A stretch of DNA of 64,000 bases from Candidatus Poribacteria bacterium (GCA_022827625.1 JAJEIE010000033.1:62001-126000), one strand, 5' to 3'. Numbered from the stretch's first letter, positions 43,032 through 55,757 are shown. Numbers and translations: made by a program. The notes: generated by a model from the sequence alone, not told the origin.

Positions 43032-44336
43032 ATGATTTATCGTATGGCTACCTATCCCCTTATCTGTCTGCTACTCATTACCAGTGGACTTACAACCGCG
43101 ACGGCTCGCACTTTCGACAAAATTGTCGCTTATGTCAATGACGACATTGTAACCAAGCGAGAACTCGATGTCTTGGTGAACCAACGCGCAATTGAACTCC
43201 AGCAGGTTTACCGCTTCAGCGAGCGCGAAGCCCGTAACGAGGCGGAACGCCAACGCGGTGAACTCCTCGATCGCCTTATCCGTCAGATGCTACTTTTAGA
43301 GGCAGCGTTAACATTGAAGCTAACAGTCAGCGATGCTGAGGTGGAGCAGTACGTCCAAGAATTTAAAAATAGATACCAGATTGAAACCGACGAAGAATTT
43401 AAGAAACAATTAAATAAAGAAGGTATGACGGTCGTCGCTTTTCGTGAACAGGCAGAACGGAATCTTAAAGCCGAAAAACTCGTGATGGGCAGAATCGTCC
43501 CACGGTTACAGGTACGAGACAGCGAGATCCAGAAATTCTTTGAGGAAAATCAAGACCAATTACCTGTTAAAGCAGATAAAGTCAATTTACGGCATATCTT
43601 CATCGCTTACGAACCGACCGAAACCGACCGCAACGCCGCTTACGAGAAGGTTGGAAACGCTCGCGATGAAATTTCGGTACCGGGTTCTGATTTTGAAGAG
43701 ATTGCGAAACGCTACACTTCAAAGCAGAACACGACTTCGCAGGCTGGCATGCTTATTGAAGCCACAACTGGAGAACTTAACAGATTTCCAGAGGTATTTC
43801 AGAACGTCCTGGCGAATTTAGCAGCCGGTGAGATAAGTGAACCGATTGAAGGGAATGAAGGGCTTTATCTTTTTAAAGTCGAGACCAAAGACGATAAAAT
43901 GATTGGATTTCGTTATCTCATTGTGCCGCTTGAAATTAGCGTGGAAGCGATGCAGGCAGCGCGTGAACAAAGTGTTGAGGTCTTCAAAAAATTGGAAGAT
44001 GGAGAAGATTTTAGCACGCTTGCCACAACTCATTCCGATGATGTCGAGACGCGATCGAACGGTGGCAACCTCGGGGTTCGCTCCCTAACCGAACTCAACC
44101 CCAGAACCCGTGCAATCATTGAACCGCTCGCGGCAGGCACCTATAGCAATCCACATGAAACCGAGTCCGGTGTCCACATCTTCAAAGTTGATGCCCGGAA
44201 TACCCCAGATCTTACTGAAGCCGAGAAACAACAGATTACTTCGATACTTCGTCAGCAGCGTTTTCAAGAAGAGTGGGACGCATACACCGACAGCCTCATC
44301 TCGAACGCCTACATCCAGATCAAATTGAAAGAGTAA
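43032..44336 (+). CDS. surA: Periplasmic chaperone SurA
   Basis: Periplasmic folding factor for outer-membrane proteins. The 434-residue protein has a signal peptide (YPLICLLLITSGLTTATA), the SurA_N domain (FDKIVAYVNDDIVTKRELDVLVNQ, LLDRLIRQMLLLEAAL), and two parvulin domains: the first around residues 190-290 (VNLRHIFIAYEPT, FEEIAKRYTSKQ, GEISEPIEGNEGLYLFKVE) and the second around 300-400 (FRYLIVPLEIS, DFSTLATTHSDDVETRSNGGNLG, SGVHIFKVDARN). This is the usual E. coli SurA layout and length (about 428). GGAGGT precedes the ATG. The stop is seven bases from the LptD start, the same gene order as surA-lptD of proteobacteria. Confidence 0.92.
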   Translation: MIYRMATYPLICLLLITSGLTTATARTFDKIVAYVNDDIVTKRELDVLVNQRAIELQQVYRFSEREARNEAERQRGELLDRLIRQMLLLEAALTLKLTVSDAEVEQYVQEFKNRYQIETDEEFKKQLNKEGMTVVAFREQAERNLKAEKLVMGRIVPRLQVRDSEIQKFFEENQDQLPVKADKVNLRHIFIAYEPTETDRNAAYEKVGNARDEISVPGSDFEEIAKRYTSKQNTTSQAGMLIEATTGELNRFPEVFQNVLANLAAGEISEPIEGNEGLYLFKVETKDDKMIGFRYLIVPLEISVEAMQAAREQSVEVFKKLEDGEDFSTLATTHSDDVETRSNGGNLGVRSLTELNPRTRAIIEPLAAGTYSNPHETESGVHIFKVDARNTPDLTEAEKQQITSILRQQRFQEEWDAYTDSLISNAYIQIKLKE

Positions 44337-44343
44337 GAGATAC

Positions 44344-48462
<4,119 letters not shown>

Positions 48463-48496
48463 TGTTTCGGCATCAACTGCCAGTTCGCAGAAAATG

Positions 48497-48526
48497 TTGA
48501 AAGGATTTTGGAAGATACGGTATAAT
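48497..48526 (+). promoter_or_regulatory. Sigma-70-type promoter of TA module 1
   Basis: TTGAAA (48497-48502), 18-base spacer, TATAAT (48521-48526), 15 bases before ATG 48541. It lies inside a remnant of the hsdM tail (QFAENVERILEDTV then stop), and the same arrangement is at 52997-53026. Confidence 0.7.
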
Positions 48527-48540
48527 AGCAAAATACTGGG

Positions 48541-48900
48541 ATGTTGAATGGAGCCATGAGAGATGTGAAATGGGTTGGAAATTCCCATGAGCAAGTCCGG
48601 AGTTTCCCTAAACCCGCCAGAAAAATAGTAGGTGATGCTCTACAATTCGCTCAACTCGGAAAAAAGCATCAAAAGGCAAAACCATTGCGTGGCATTGGTT
48701 CGGGCGTGTTTGAGATCGCCGCCCGTTTCGACACGAACACCTATCGTGCTGTCTATACGGTCAAATTGGGTGCGAATATCTATGTCCTGCATGCATTCCA
48801 GAAGAAATCTATTCGTGGTATCAGCACACCCAAAAGGGAAATTGACTTGATTAAACAACGCTTGAGAATAGCACAAGAAATGGAGGCAGAAAATGGGTGA
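48541..48900 (+). CDS. HigB/Gp49-family toxin, TA module 1
   Basis: A 119-residue member of the phage-derived Gp49-like/HigB RelE-superfamily toxins, which cleave mRNA at the ribosome. The pattern KPLRGIGSGVFEIAARFD, TYRAVYTVKLG and IYVLHAFQKKS is typical. ATG 48541 or 48556 (with GGAG 5 bases upstream) may be the start. It overlaps the antitoxin gene by eight bases. About three quarters identical to the toxin at 53041, and preceded by the same hsdM-tail remnant and promoter. Confidence 0.88.
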   Translation: MLNGAMRDVKWVGNSHEQVRSFPKPARKIVGDALQFAQLGKKHQKAKPLRGIGSGVFEIAARFDTNTYRAVYTVKLGANIYVLHAFQKKSIRGISTPKREIDLIKQRLRIAQEMEAENG

Positions 48901-49222
48901 AGAAGTCAAAATTGAGGAGAGCTCTGGAAACGTGTTTCTGGATATCGGTTTCTCCGAAGAGGAAGCTGAATATGAACAGTTACGGTCATATCTTGCCTAT
49001 CATGTTTATAGCCTTTTTGAAGAACTAAAGTTGACCTCCGAGAAAGCGAAGATACGTTTTGGTATTGATTCAGATGATGTGTCTCGGATACAGGATGGAG
49101 ACTTTCATTTTTTTAGTGTGCCTCAACTCCTTATACTCTTGAAACGATTGAACCGCAATATTGAAATTCGTATCACACCTTCAGATGAAAAAATCGGGCA
49201 CCTACGAGTCGTTACCACTTGA
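48893..49222 (+). CDS. XRE-type HTH antitoxin, TA module 1
   Basis: A 109-residue antitoxin of the HigA/HTH_37 type. After a conserved start (VKIEESSGNVFLDIGFS) come the helices of an XRE fold (ELKLTSEKAKIRFGIDSDDVSRIQDG) and a C-terminal RITPSDEKIGHLRVV. It overlaps the toxin gene by eight bases in toxin-first order, typical of HigBA. It would neutralise the toxin and autoregulate the operon. The SDR gene begins 12 bases later, an arrangement that is probably fortuitous. Confidence 0.88.
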   Translation: MGEEVKIEESSGNVFLDIGFSEEEAEYEQLRSYLAYHVYSLFEELKLTSEKAKIRFGIDSDDVSRIQDGDFHFFSVPQLLILLKRLNRNIEIRITPSDEKIGHLRVVTT

Positions 49223-49233
49223 GGAAGAGCTTA

Positions 49234-50007
49234 ATGATACTCAAGGACCGTATTTGCATCATAACCGGCGGGAGTTCAGGCATCGGACGCGGCATCGCAC
49301 TCGAATATGCTCGTGAAGGTGCAAGGCTCGTCATCGCCGATAAACAAGAAACACTCCTGCGCGGCAAGTACCACGAAACTGATGTCACAACACCAACCGT
49401 TGAAGAAATCGAAAAAATCGGTGCACAAGGAATATTCGTCCAAACCGATGTTTCCGACGAATCACAGGTCGCAGATGTAATCCAGGCAACTGTCGATCAT
49501 TTCGGTGGACTCGATGTTCTCGTCAACAACGCCGGCATCCACATTCCCGGTGGGGCGCAAGAACTCTCCATCGCCGACTGGGATAGAGTTGTCGGCGTAA
49601 ACCTCCGCGGCATCTTTGTCGCGACGAAACTCGCACTCCCACATCTAAAGCAGTCAAAATTTGGAAGGATTATCCAGATCGCTTCTGTCCACGCTTACGG
49701 TGGTGGTGCGGGCCCTGCGTATGCCCCAGCGAAAGCCGCTGTCGTCAACATGGTCCGAGATATTGCATTAGAAATTGGACAATTCGGCATAACCGTTAAC
49801 GCTATCTGCCCGGGGTATATTGAAACAGCCATTCAGGACTACCTTACCTCCGAACAGATTGAAGAAGCGCTGGAGAAAACCGCTTTACCGCGTTTCGGGC
49901 TGCCGAGAGACATCGGACGCGCCGCTGTGTTCCTCGCCTCTGACGATGCCGAATGGGTCACGGGTGCCTCTCTCCTCGTCGATGGTGGATTCGCCGCTGG
50001 CGTGTAG
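49234..50007 (+). CDS. SDR family oxidoreductase
   Basis: A 257-residue classical short-chain dehydrogenase with TGGSSGIG (11-18), NNAG, the catalytic SVHAYGG...YAPAK stretch, and FLASDDAEWVTGASLLVDGG. ATG 49234 behind AGGAAG is preferred over the TTG 15 bases upstream. Between residues 40 and 60 there is an extra short insert (RGKYHETDVTTPTVEE) relative to common FabG-like enzymes. The second SDR follows 110 bases later; both lie between the two TA copies. A CAAACTGTTAGTTTG palindrome overlaps the stop codon (50003-50030). Confidence 0.9.
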   Translation: MILKDRICIITGGSSGIGRGIALEYAREGARLVIADKQETLLRGKYHETDVTTPTVEEIEKIGAQGIFVQTDVSDESQVADVIQATVDHFGGLDVLVNNAGIHIPGGAQELSIADWDRVVGVNLRGIFVATKLALPHLKQSKFGRIIQIASVHAYGGGAGPAYAPAKAAVVNMVRDIALEIGQFGITVNAICPGYIETAIQDYLTSEQIEEALEKTALPRFGLPRDIGRAAVFLASDDAEWVTGASLLVDGGFAAGV

Positions 50008-50117
50008 CACAAACTGTTAGTTTGTGTGCCTGAAACGCTGTCTAAAATCGCTATGACTTCAAGATGCTTCACCAAACCCTTGTTTTTTGTCGACTCTAAA
50101 CAAAAAAGGAACACTAT

Positions 50118-50921
50118 ATGCAAGCAAATCCATGGGGAACAATTCGTTTCACAGATAAAGTCGCTCTGATAACCGGTGGTGCTTCTGGCATCGGCAGAGC
50201 AACGGCGAACCGCCTCGCAGCTGAAGGTGCACACGTTATCATCGCTGATATTAACGCAGATATGGCAAATAAGGCGGTCTCTGAAATCCAAGAAGCCGGT
50301 GGAAAGGCACTTTTTGTAGAAGTTGATCTCGCGAATGATGAAAGCGTCATCGCTGCTGCACAGACTGTCGCCGAAGAGTTTTCCGCACTTCACATCCTCG
50401 TCAATAACGCCGCTATCGCGGGCGGTGGCAGAATTGAAGACGGCGGCTGGACTTCAACTTGGGGACCCGAAACCGCAATCGGTCTCCGCGGGTGGGTCGT
50501 CATCACGCAGCACCTATTACCCCTCTTAAAACAGGAAGGTGGCGCAATTGTCAATCTCTCATCAGAGGGTGGATATCTCGGTAGACCGGGAGGATGGGTC
50601 TACGATGCTATTAAATCCGCCTTGGTCTCTCTCACGAAAACGATGGCGTACGAATTCGTGGAATACGGCATTCGCGTCAACGCCGTCGCACCCGGTTGGG
50701 TTGTCACAGAGATGCACTTCGGGAGAGCTTCTGACCCCGCCGCTCGGAAGAAGGAGTTAGAGGAGACACCTATCAGGTCTTGCATCATGAAACGCCGCTG
50801 TGGACCGGAAGAGATAGCAGCTGCGATCGCTTTCCTTCTCAGCGACGACGCCTCTTACATCACGGGTCAGACAATCCACGTTGACGGGGGCCGATGGGGA
50901 ATGTCCGTGAGCAGAGATTGA
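50118..50921 (+). CDS. SDR family oxidoreductase
   Basis: A 267-residue classical short-chain dehydrogenase: TGGASGIG (near 18-25), ADIN after strand 2 (an Asp typical of NAD use), NNAA, active-site NLSSEGGYLGRPGGWVYDAIK, and LLSDDASYITGQTIHVDGG. AAAAGGAACACTAT precedes the ATG. It probably has a different substrate from the preceding SDR since identity is modest. A GGTGCGGTT palindrome at 50971-50995 follows the gene. Confidence 0.9.
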   Translation: MQANPWGTIRFTDKVALITGGASGIGRATANRLAAEGAHVIIADINADMANKAVSEIQEAGGKALFVEVDLANDESVIAAAQTVAEEFSALHILVNNAAIAGGGRIEDGGWTSTWGPETAIGLRGWVVITQHLLPLLKQEGGAIVNLSSEGGYLGRPGGWVYDAIKSALVSLTKTMAYEFVEYGIRVNAVAPGWVVTEMHFGRASDPAARKKELEETPIRSCIMKRRCGPEEIAAAIAFLLSDDASYITGQTIHVDGGRWGMSVSRD

Positions 50922-50970
50922 TCTACATCCAATGGAAGCATGCGTTATCTCTCGTGAAAAGCGCGTAATT

Positions 50971-50995
50971 GGTAGGTGCGGTTAGAAACCGCACC
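50971..50995 (+). repeat. Palindrome GGTAGGTGCGGTT-aga-AACCGCACC
   Basis: Same family as 26108-26132 with one loop change; it lies 50 bases after the SDR stop, possibly acting as a terminator. Confidence 0.6.
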
Positions 50996-51035
50996 GTGCC
51001 TCCCTGACAATCCACCGATAACTGACAACTAAAAT

Positions 51036-51581
51036 ATGCCCAGCAAAACCCACACAGCAGCCGTTGTGCTGATCCCTCCGAAATCCGCACAACCCCCGAT
51101 CCAAACCATCCGCCAAATCCACGATCGAAACTTCGTGCGATGGATGCCACACATAACGCTGCTCTATCCATTCGCGGAACGTCGCGATTTCGCAGATGTT
51201 ACCCCGGGACTCGCAAAAGCCGCACAGCAGATAACACCCTTTTCTATTCAGCTGAGACGTTTTGACGCTTTCAAACACCGCCGATCGTGTACGATGTTTC
51301 TCGTTCCTGAACCGGCAGATGAAATTGTGAGGTTACATACCACGCTGACGCAGCAGCTGCCAGACTATGATGACACGGCACGGTTCGCAGGCGGATTCCA
51401 CCCCCACCTCTCCATTGGGCAATTCCGACACCGCTCCCTTGACAGGGAGCAACATCGACTTCAGACAACGTGGCAGCCGATACGGTGTGAAATAGAAGCC
51501 TTCAGCCTTATCTACCGTTCACCTGAAACGGATGACCGATTCGTCGTCGCCGAGCAATTCCCTTTCCAGACAAGGAGTTAG
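51036..51581 (+). CDS. 2'-5' RNA ligase/cyclic phosphodiesterase family protein
   Basis: A 181-residue protein of the 2H phosphoesterase (LigT/ThpR) superfamily. Two HxTx-type motifs are visible: MPHITLLYPF (H39, T41) and HPHLSIGQF in the second half. LigT-like enzymes hydrolyse cyclic phosphates or join RNA 2'-5'; the substrate is not known here. No strong Shine-Dalgarno sequence (AACTAAAAT before the ATG). The next gene starts two bases after the stop codon, suggesting translational coupling. Confidence 0.88.
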   Translation: MPSKTHTAAVVLIPPKSAQPPIQTIRQIHDRNFVRWMPHITLLYPFAERRDFADVTPGLAKAAQQITPFSIQLRRFDAFKHRRSCTMFLVPEPADEIVRLHTTLTQQLPDYDDTARFAGGFHPHLSIGQFRHRSLDREQHRLQTTWQPIRCEIEAFSLIYRSPETDDRFVVAEQFPFQTRS

Positions 51582-51583
51582 TA

Positions 51584-52756
51584 ATGAACACAAAAATTTT
51601 CCTATCCCTCATCGCAATTATAATTGTATCCCTTACCGGATGCGAACGCGTAAAACAGGTCATTGTGCCTGATACTCCCGCCACCGACGCCGTCTCTACT
51701 GTTAAAATCGGCGTGATTCAACCTTCCGGATACTACACCGGTTTTGCCCAGGGTGCAGCGCTCGCTCGAACCCAAATCAACGACCGTGGTGGCGTTCTTG
51801 GGAAGCCAATTGAATTTATCGTTATGGATAATCAAGGGGCGCGTTTAGTCCCGGACGCGGCGGAAAGTGTCCGGATCGCAAAAACACTGATTGAGCAGGA
51901 GGACGTTGTTGCAATTCTCGGTCCCATGTTCTCTAACAATTCCATACAGGTCGGACCCGTCGTCCAGCAACTTCAGCGTCCCCTCATTCCCGGCTCCGCG
52001 GATGATCACGTGACCGATGCGGGGGATTTTGTCTTTCTCGTCATCCCGACGACATCAGCCCACGGAACCGTAATGGCACAATTCGCAATCGATCCGTCCG
52101 AGCTCAGTGCAGCGACAGCCGCGACCCTCCGTCAAACTGAGAGCGCTTACACGGAGAGCCTGACGCAAGCGTTTGAGGAGAATTTTCAGAAACTCGGCGG
52201 GGAAGTCGTTGCCAGCGAAGTTTACCAAGTGGGTGATACAACGTTTGATGCGCAACTGACGAGGGTCAAAGCCGCAGCTCCGGATGTGCTGTATATCGCA
52301 GGGGTTATTCCAGATATTCACTTTGTGATGGCACAAGCCAAAGAAATCGGTATCCAAGCGACTTTCCTTGGGCCCGGGAGTTGGGACGAAGTCCAAAAAC
52401 TCTTCAGCACCTTAACGGATAATGCGCCGTTGGAGGGAGCTTACTTTACCGCAGATTTTAGTCCAGAAGTCCTGAGTGCAGCACACTTTGTCCAGGCTTA
52501 TATAGCACTGTTTATGACACCGCCGGATAGCGCTGCTGCTTCGGGTTATGATGCCATGTCGTTGTTGGGAATGGCAATTGAAGAGGCGCAAACCCTCAAC
52601 CCTACTGCCATTCGCGATGCGCTATCCAATATTACGAATTACCAAGGGGCAACGTTCATTTCTCAGTACAATGCAAACCGCCACCCCGTTAAAAGCGTTG
52701 TGATTAACACAATTCACAACGGACAGGTAAAACTCTACAAAGTTGTTGAACCGTAA
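51584..52756 (+). CDS. Periplasmic substrate-binding lipoprotein (branched-chain amino acid type)
   Basis: A 390-residue lipoprotein: lipobox SLTGC with C20. The mature part is a type I periplasmic-binding fold of the LivJ/Peripla_BP_6 group ([39 protein letters not shown], written here in pieces: [32 protein letters not shown]; then [14 protein letters not shown]-like words and the C-terminal [15 protein letters not shown]). Such proteins usually bind amino acids or amides for ABC import, but no ABC permease or ATPase is adjacent. AAGGAGTTAGTA precedes the ATG, and the upstream 2H phosphoesterase gene ends two bases before. Confidence 0.9.
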   Translation: MNTKIFLSLIAIIIVSLTGCERVKQVIVPDTPATDAVSTVKIGVIQPSGYYTGFAQGAALARTQINDRGGVLGKPIEFIVMDNQGARLVPDAAESVRIAKTLIEQEDVVAILGPMFSNNSIQVGPVVQQLQRPLIPGSADDHVTDAGDFVFLVIPTTSAHGTVMAQFAIDPSELSAATAATLRQTESAYTESLTQAFEENFQKLGGEVVASEVYQVGDTTFDAQLTRVKAAAPDVLYIAGVIPDIHFVMAQAKEIGIQATFLGPGSWDEVQKLFSTLTDNAPLEGAYFTADFSPEVLSAAHFVQAYIALFMTPPDSAAASGYDAMSLLGMAIEEAQTLNPTAIRDALSNITNYQGATFISQYNANRHPVKSVVINTIHNGQVKLYKVVEP

Positions 52757-52767
52757 CAACAAACATT

Positions 52768-53025
52768 ATGAACGCCAATCTCACCGACATCGAAAATAGG
52801 CTCTGGAGTGCTAAGGTCGCTACTCTTGCCGAGATTGAGGCGCAGGGATGGCGTCTCAATCCTGGGCGTTATGTCGGAGTTGCTGAACAAGCCGCTGACG
52901 ATTTTGACTTTGCGGAACGGTTTGGTGCGCTCAATGAAGAATTGGAAGTCTTGAACGCAGAGGCACGTCAATTAGAGGAACGCATCGCTGAAAATGTTGT
53001 AAAGATTCTGGAGGATACGGTATAA
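52768..53025 (+). pseudogene. C-terminal remnant of a type I methyltransferase (HsdM)
   Basis: An 85-residue frame whose sequence is the end of HsdM proteins: [17 protein letters not shown], then [10 protein letters not shown] and a terminal helix ([22 protein letters not shown]). The SAM-binding domain is missing; the ATG is probably not a real start. The remnant's last part ([14 protein letters not shown]) is also found before TA module 1, where only QFAENVERILEDTV is left. This ties both TA modules to a former type I restriction locus. Confidence 0.75.
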
Positions 53026-53026
53026 T
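52997..53026 (+). promoter_or_regulatory. Sigma-70-type promoter of TA module 2
   Basis: TTGTAA (52997-53002), 18-base spacer, TATAAT (53021-53026), inside the tail of the hsdM remnant and 15 bases before ATG 53041, matching the promoter of module 1. Confidence 0.65.
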
Positions 53027-53040
53027 ATCAAGACACAGGG

Positions 53041-53400
53041 ATGTTGAATGAAGTTATGAGAGATGTGAAATGGGTTGGAGATTCCCGCGAGCAGGTCCGG
53101 AGTTTCCCTAAGCCCGCAAAAAAAATAGTAGGGCAGGCGTTAAATGCTGCTCAATCTGGCCGTAAACACATTAACGCCAAACCATTACGAGGAGTGGGCT
53201 CCGGTGTCTTAGAGGTCGCTGCGCGTTACGATACAAATACATATCGCGCTGTTTATACTGTCAAACTGGGTGAGAACATCTATGTGCTTCATGCATTTCA
53301 AAAGAAATCCACTCGTGGTATCAGGACCTCCAAAAAGGAAATTAACTTGATTAAACAACGTTTGAAAATGGCGAGAGAAATGGAGAGAAAAAATGAGTAA
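53041..53400 (+). CDS. HigB/Gp49-family toxin, TA module 2
   Basis: A 119-residue toxin of the same RelE-superfamily type as 48541, about 75% identical, with KPLRGVGSGVLEVAARYD, YTVKLGENIYVLHAFQKKS and KKEINLIKQRLK. It overlaps the antitoxin by eight bases. The two copies having diverged by about a quarter of residues suggests an old duplication or independent acquisition of related modules. No damage is seen. Confidence 0.88.
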   Translation: MLNEVMRDVKWVGDSREQVRSFPKPAKKIVGQALNAAQSGRKHINAKPLRGVGSGVLEVAARYDTNTYRAVYTVKLGENIYVLHAFQKKSTRGIRTSKKEINLIKQRLKMAREMERKNE

Positions 53401-53719
53401 GGAAATCAAAATTGTAGAGAGCTCTGGAAATGTATTTTTAGACATCGGTTTCTCGAAAGAGGAAGCAGAACGTGAACAGTTACGAGTGGATCTCGTGATT
53501 AAAATCTGTCAACTTTTTGAGGAACTTGAGCTGACTCCAGCAAAGGCATCGGTGCATTTTGGACTTGATCCATCCGACGTGTCTCGAATACAGAATGGGG
53601 ATTTTGATTTCAACATCGACACACTATTTACCATTCTAAGTCAACTGAATCGAAATGTCGAAGTTCGTATCACACCTTCAAAGGAAAAAGCTGGGCACTT
53701 ACGAGTCGTTGCTACTTAA
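53393..53719 (+). CDS. XRE-type HTH antitoxin, TA module 2
   Basis: A 108-residue antitoxin paralogous to the one at 48893: IKIVESSGNVFLDIGFSKEEAE, then an XRE fold (LTPAKASVHFGLDPSDVSRIQNG) and the same end (RITPSKEKAGHLRVVAT). Genes overlap in toxin-first order. The stretch after it to 53872 contains TTAGTTTG palindrome words (53835-53863) and no gene. Confidence 0.88.
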   Translation: MSKEIKIVESSGNVFLDIGFSKEEAEREQLRVDLVIKICQLFEELELTPAKASVHFGLDPSDVSRIQNGDFDFNIDTLFTILSQLNRNVEVRITPSKEKAGHLRVVAT

Positions 53720-53872
53720 GAAAGCATTTAATAGTACTCAAAATCGCGTCTACTCGAATTTCACAGACACCGCGAATTTCTGCGTTCTTGTATTATCCTC
53801 CCATTTCTAATTGAATACTTTTCAATGGGAAACCTGTAGCATAAACTGTTAGTTTGTGCGACCGTTGCAACA

Positions 53873-53955
53873 CCAGAGGAGATCGGTGAATTTTAGGACA
53901 CACATAGCCTCACCGATTATTGGGACAAACCCATCAAAATGAATCGGAAATAAAC
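53873..53955 (+). pseudogene. Broken copy of a CopG-type antitoxin start
   Basis: In frame from about 53873 the sequence reads PEEIGEF, stop, DTHSLTDYWDKP, and another stop soon after. It matches PEEIGEFWDTHSLADYWDE at 54354 closely at DNA level, with TGG changed to TAG. The copy is therefore dead. Confidence 0.7.
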
Positions 53956-53975
53956 CCTTAAAGGAGCAGATTGAA

Positions 53976-54308
53976 ATGATTCAAATTTCTGAACCGATAA
54001 CTCTTAAAAAACTGTCGCCCCTGATACAAAAACTACCGAAAGTTGAGCGTGAGCGACTCCGTGAATCCCTTGAAAAGGAATCACAGCTGGATGCAGCGAT
54101 TTTGCTCTATCAAGAAGATCAGGTAACGCTCGGGAGAGCTGCTGAGTTGGCTGGCATCCATCGTTTTGAGTTTGAAGAGGCGTTGGCAGCAAAGGGTATC
54201 GTGAGAATTGTTGAAGTGGATTCGGCAGAAGAGTTGGAAGCGCGGATTGCCCCTATCAAACGCCTCCACAAATCAAAAAGTGGTCAGAGGAGATCGCAGG
54301 AATTATGA
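53976..54308 (+). CDS. UPF0175 family small protein
   Basis: A 110-residue protein matching the UPF0175 pattern (LSPLIQKLPKVERERLRESL, then ITLGRAAELAGIHRFEFEEALAAKGI-type words, VTLGRAAELAGIHRFEF here). These proteins often act as antitoxins paired with PIN or other toxins. AAAGGAGCAGATTGAA precedes the ATG; it overlaps the CopG-HsdS frame by four bases (ATGA), so the two are co-translated. No PIN toxin lies directly beside it; the PIN gene is 1.7 kb downstream. Confidence 0.85.
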   Translation: MIQISEPITLKKLSPLIQKLPKVERERLRESLEKESQLDAAILLYQEDQVTLGRAAELAGIHRFEFEEALAAKGIVRIVEVDSAEELEARIAPIKRLHKSKSGQRRSQEL

Positions 54309-55678
54309 AAAAAAATAAAAAGCGAGATCCAATGCCGCCTCCTAATGCCACCCCAGAGGAAATCGGTGAATTTTGGGATACACATAGTCTTGCTGATTAT
54401 TGGGACGAAACCCACGAGGTCGAATTTCACGTTAACCTAAAGTCAGAGCAAAAGAGAAAAAGGATGAAAGACACAATTCGTTTTGGTGATTTTGTTGAGG
54501 TTAACCCACGGATTCAATTAGAAAAAGGAAAAGAATATCCGTACGTTGAGATGGCTGATGTCACTCCAGGCAATGGGTTTATTTCACCTAAAAAAAAACG
54601 GATTTACAAAGGCGGAGGCTCTCGATTTCAATCTGACGACACGCTTTTTGCCCGTATCACACCTTGTTTAGAAAATGGAAAGATTGTCCGATTCAAGGAC
54701 AACAGTAATCAACCCTGTTTTGGATCAACAGAATTCTTCGTCTTTCGTGGTAAACCTGATATATCAGATTCAACTTACATTTTCTACTTGGCTTTGAGTC
54801 CTATGATTCGGGAGCCTGCTGTGAAGAGTATGACAGGGGCATCGGGCCGCCAACGGGCAATGTTGTCATCAGTTGAAGACATCAATGTTCCAGCCTATTC
54901 TCTTCCAACCCAACGCAAAATCGCCGCCATCCTCTCCGCCTACGACAACCTCATCGAAAACAACACCCACCGCATCAAAATCCTTGAAGACATGGCACAA
55001 ACCCTCTACCGAGAATGGTTCGTCCATTTCCGATTTCCCGGACATGCGAATGTGCCGATGGTAGAATCAGCGTTGGGACCGATACCGCAGGGGTGGGAGG
55101 TTAAGCAGCTCGGTGAAATGTGTCATGTCTTAATGGGACTATCACCGAAATCTGAGTTCTACAATCAAATAGGAGAAGGTCTACCTTTTCATCAAGGTGT
55201 TACAGACTTTGGGGAACGTTTTCCAACAGATAGAGTCTATTGCACCGTTCAAAAACGCATAGCGGAGGTCGGAGACATATTATTTAGCGTTCGCGCGCCT
55301 GTTGGACGAATCAACGTGGCAAATAAAAAGATAGTGATTGGTCGGGGGCTTTCCGCAATCCGCAGCAAAAGTGGCGATCAAGTCTTTATGCTTCAACAAT
55401 TGAAAGACAAATTTCAGACGGAAGACACGATGGGCAGTGGCACAATTTTCAATGCTATCACAAAATCGGATTTATTGAGTGTCCAACTCCTGAAACCTAC
55501 TCAATCAATAGTTGCCAAATTTGAGGAAGCCGCTGATCCAATTTCTTTAGAATTGGCAAATCTGACAATAAAAAACGCTAACCTCCAACAAACCCGTGAC
55601 CTCCTCCTCCCTAAACTCATCTCCGGCGAGATTGACGTATCCGAACTTTATACTGGCATTGATCCTAAAAGCAATTGA
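54305..55678 (+). CDS. hsdS: Type I restriction specificity subunit HsdS fused to a CopG-type antitoxin N-terminus
   Basis: A 457-residue reading frame. Residues about 1-50 match the N-terminal half of CopG-family antitoxins (TPEEIGEFWDTHSLADYWDE). HsdS proper begins near residue 54 (ATG 54464 is a possible start) with a target recognition domain (FGDFVEVNPRIQ, VEMADVTPG, TPCLENGKIV, ASGRQRAML), a conserved spacer helix (PTQRKIAAILSAYDNLIENN), a second recognition domain (GWEVKQLGEMC, FSVRAPVGRINVA), and a final repeat (NLQQTRDLLLPKLISGEIDVSEL). HsdS chooses the DNA site for HsdM and HsdR. Since both of those are broken here, it is probably non-functional unless partners lie elsewhere. Confidence 0.85.
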   Translation: MKKNKKRDPMPPPNATPEEIGEFWDTHSLADYWDETHEVEFHVNLKSEQKRKRMKDTIRFGDFVEVNPRIQLEKGKEYPYVEMADVTPGNGFISPKKKRIYKGGGSRFQSDDTLFARITPCLENGKIVRFKDNSNQPCFGSTEFFVFRGKPDISDSTYIFYLALSPMIREPAVKSMTGASGRQRAMLSSVEDINVPAYSLPTQRKIAAILSAYDNLIENNTHRIKILEDMAQTLYREWFVHFRFPGHANVPMVESALGPIPQGWEVKQLGEMCHVLMGLSPKSEFYNQIGEGLPFHQGVTDFGERFPTDRVYCTVQKRIAEVGDILFSVRAPVGRINVANKKIVIGRGLSAIRSKSGDQVFMLQQLKDKFQTEDTMGSGTIFNAITKSDLLSVQLLKPTQSIVAKFEEAADPISLELANLTIKNANLQQTRDLLLPKLISGEIDVSELYTGIDPKSN

Positions 55679-55703
55679 CACGGACAACGCAACGGTGTAT
55701 AAT
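55675..55703 (+). promoter_or_regulatory. Full-consensus sigma-70 promoter
   Basis: TTGACA (55675-55680), exactly 17 bases, TATAAT (55698-55703). It overlaps the hsdS stop codon and drives the small protein at 55758 and the PIN-domain gene. The first bases of this promoter are part of the hsdS end. Confidence 0.85.
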
Positions 55704-55757
55704 TTGTAATAACACCATACTAAACCATCCGTAGTATTCAAGAAGGAGGAGAACGAA

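Noticed and set aside
48541-49222. TA module 1 and the following SDR as one functional unit
   Set aside because: The SDR has its own ribosome binding site and the second TA copy lacks an SDR after it.
51036-51581. 2'-5' RNA ligase as part of a cyclic-oligonucleotide defence system
   Set aside because: No nucleotide cyclase or effector is next to it; the neighbours are an SDR and a binding lipoprotein.
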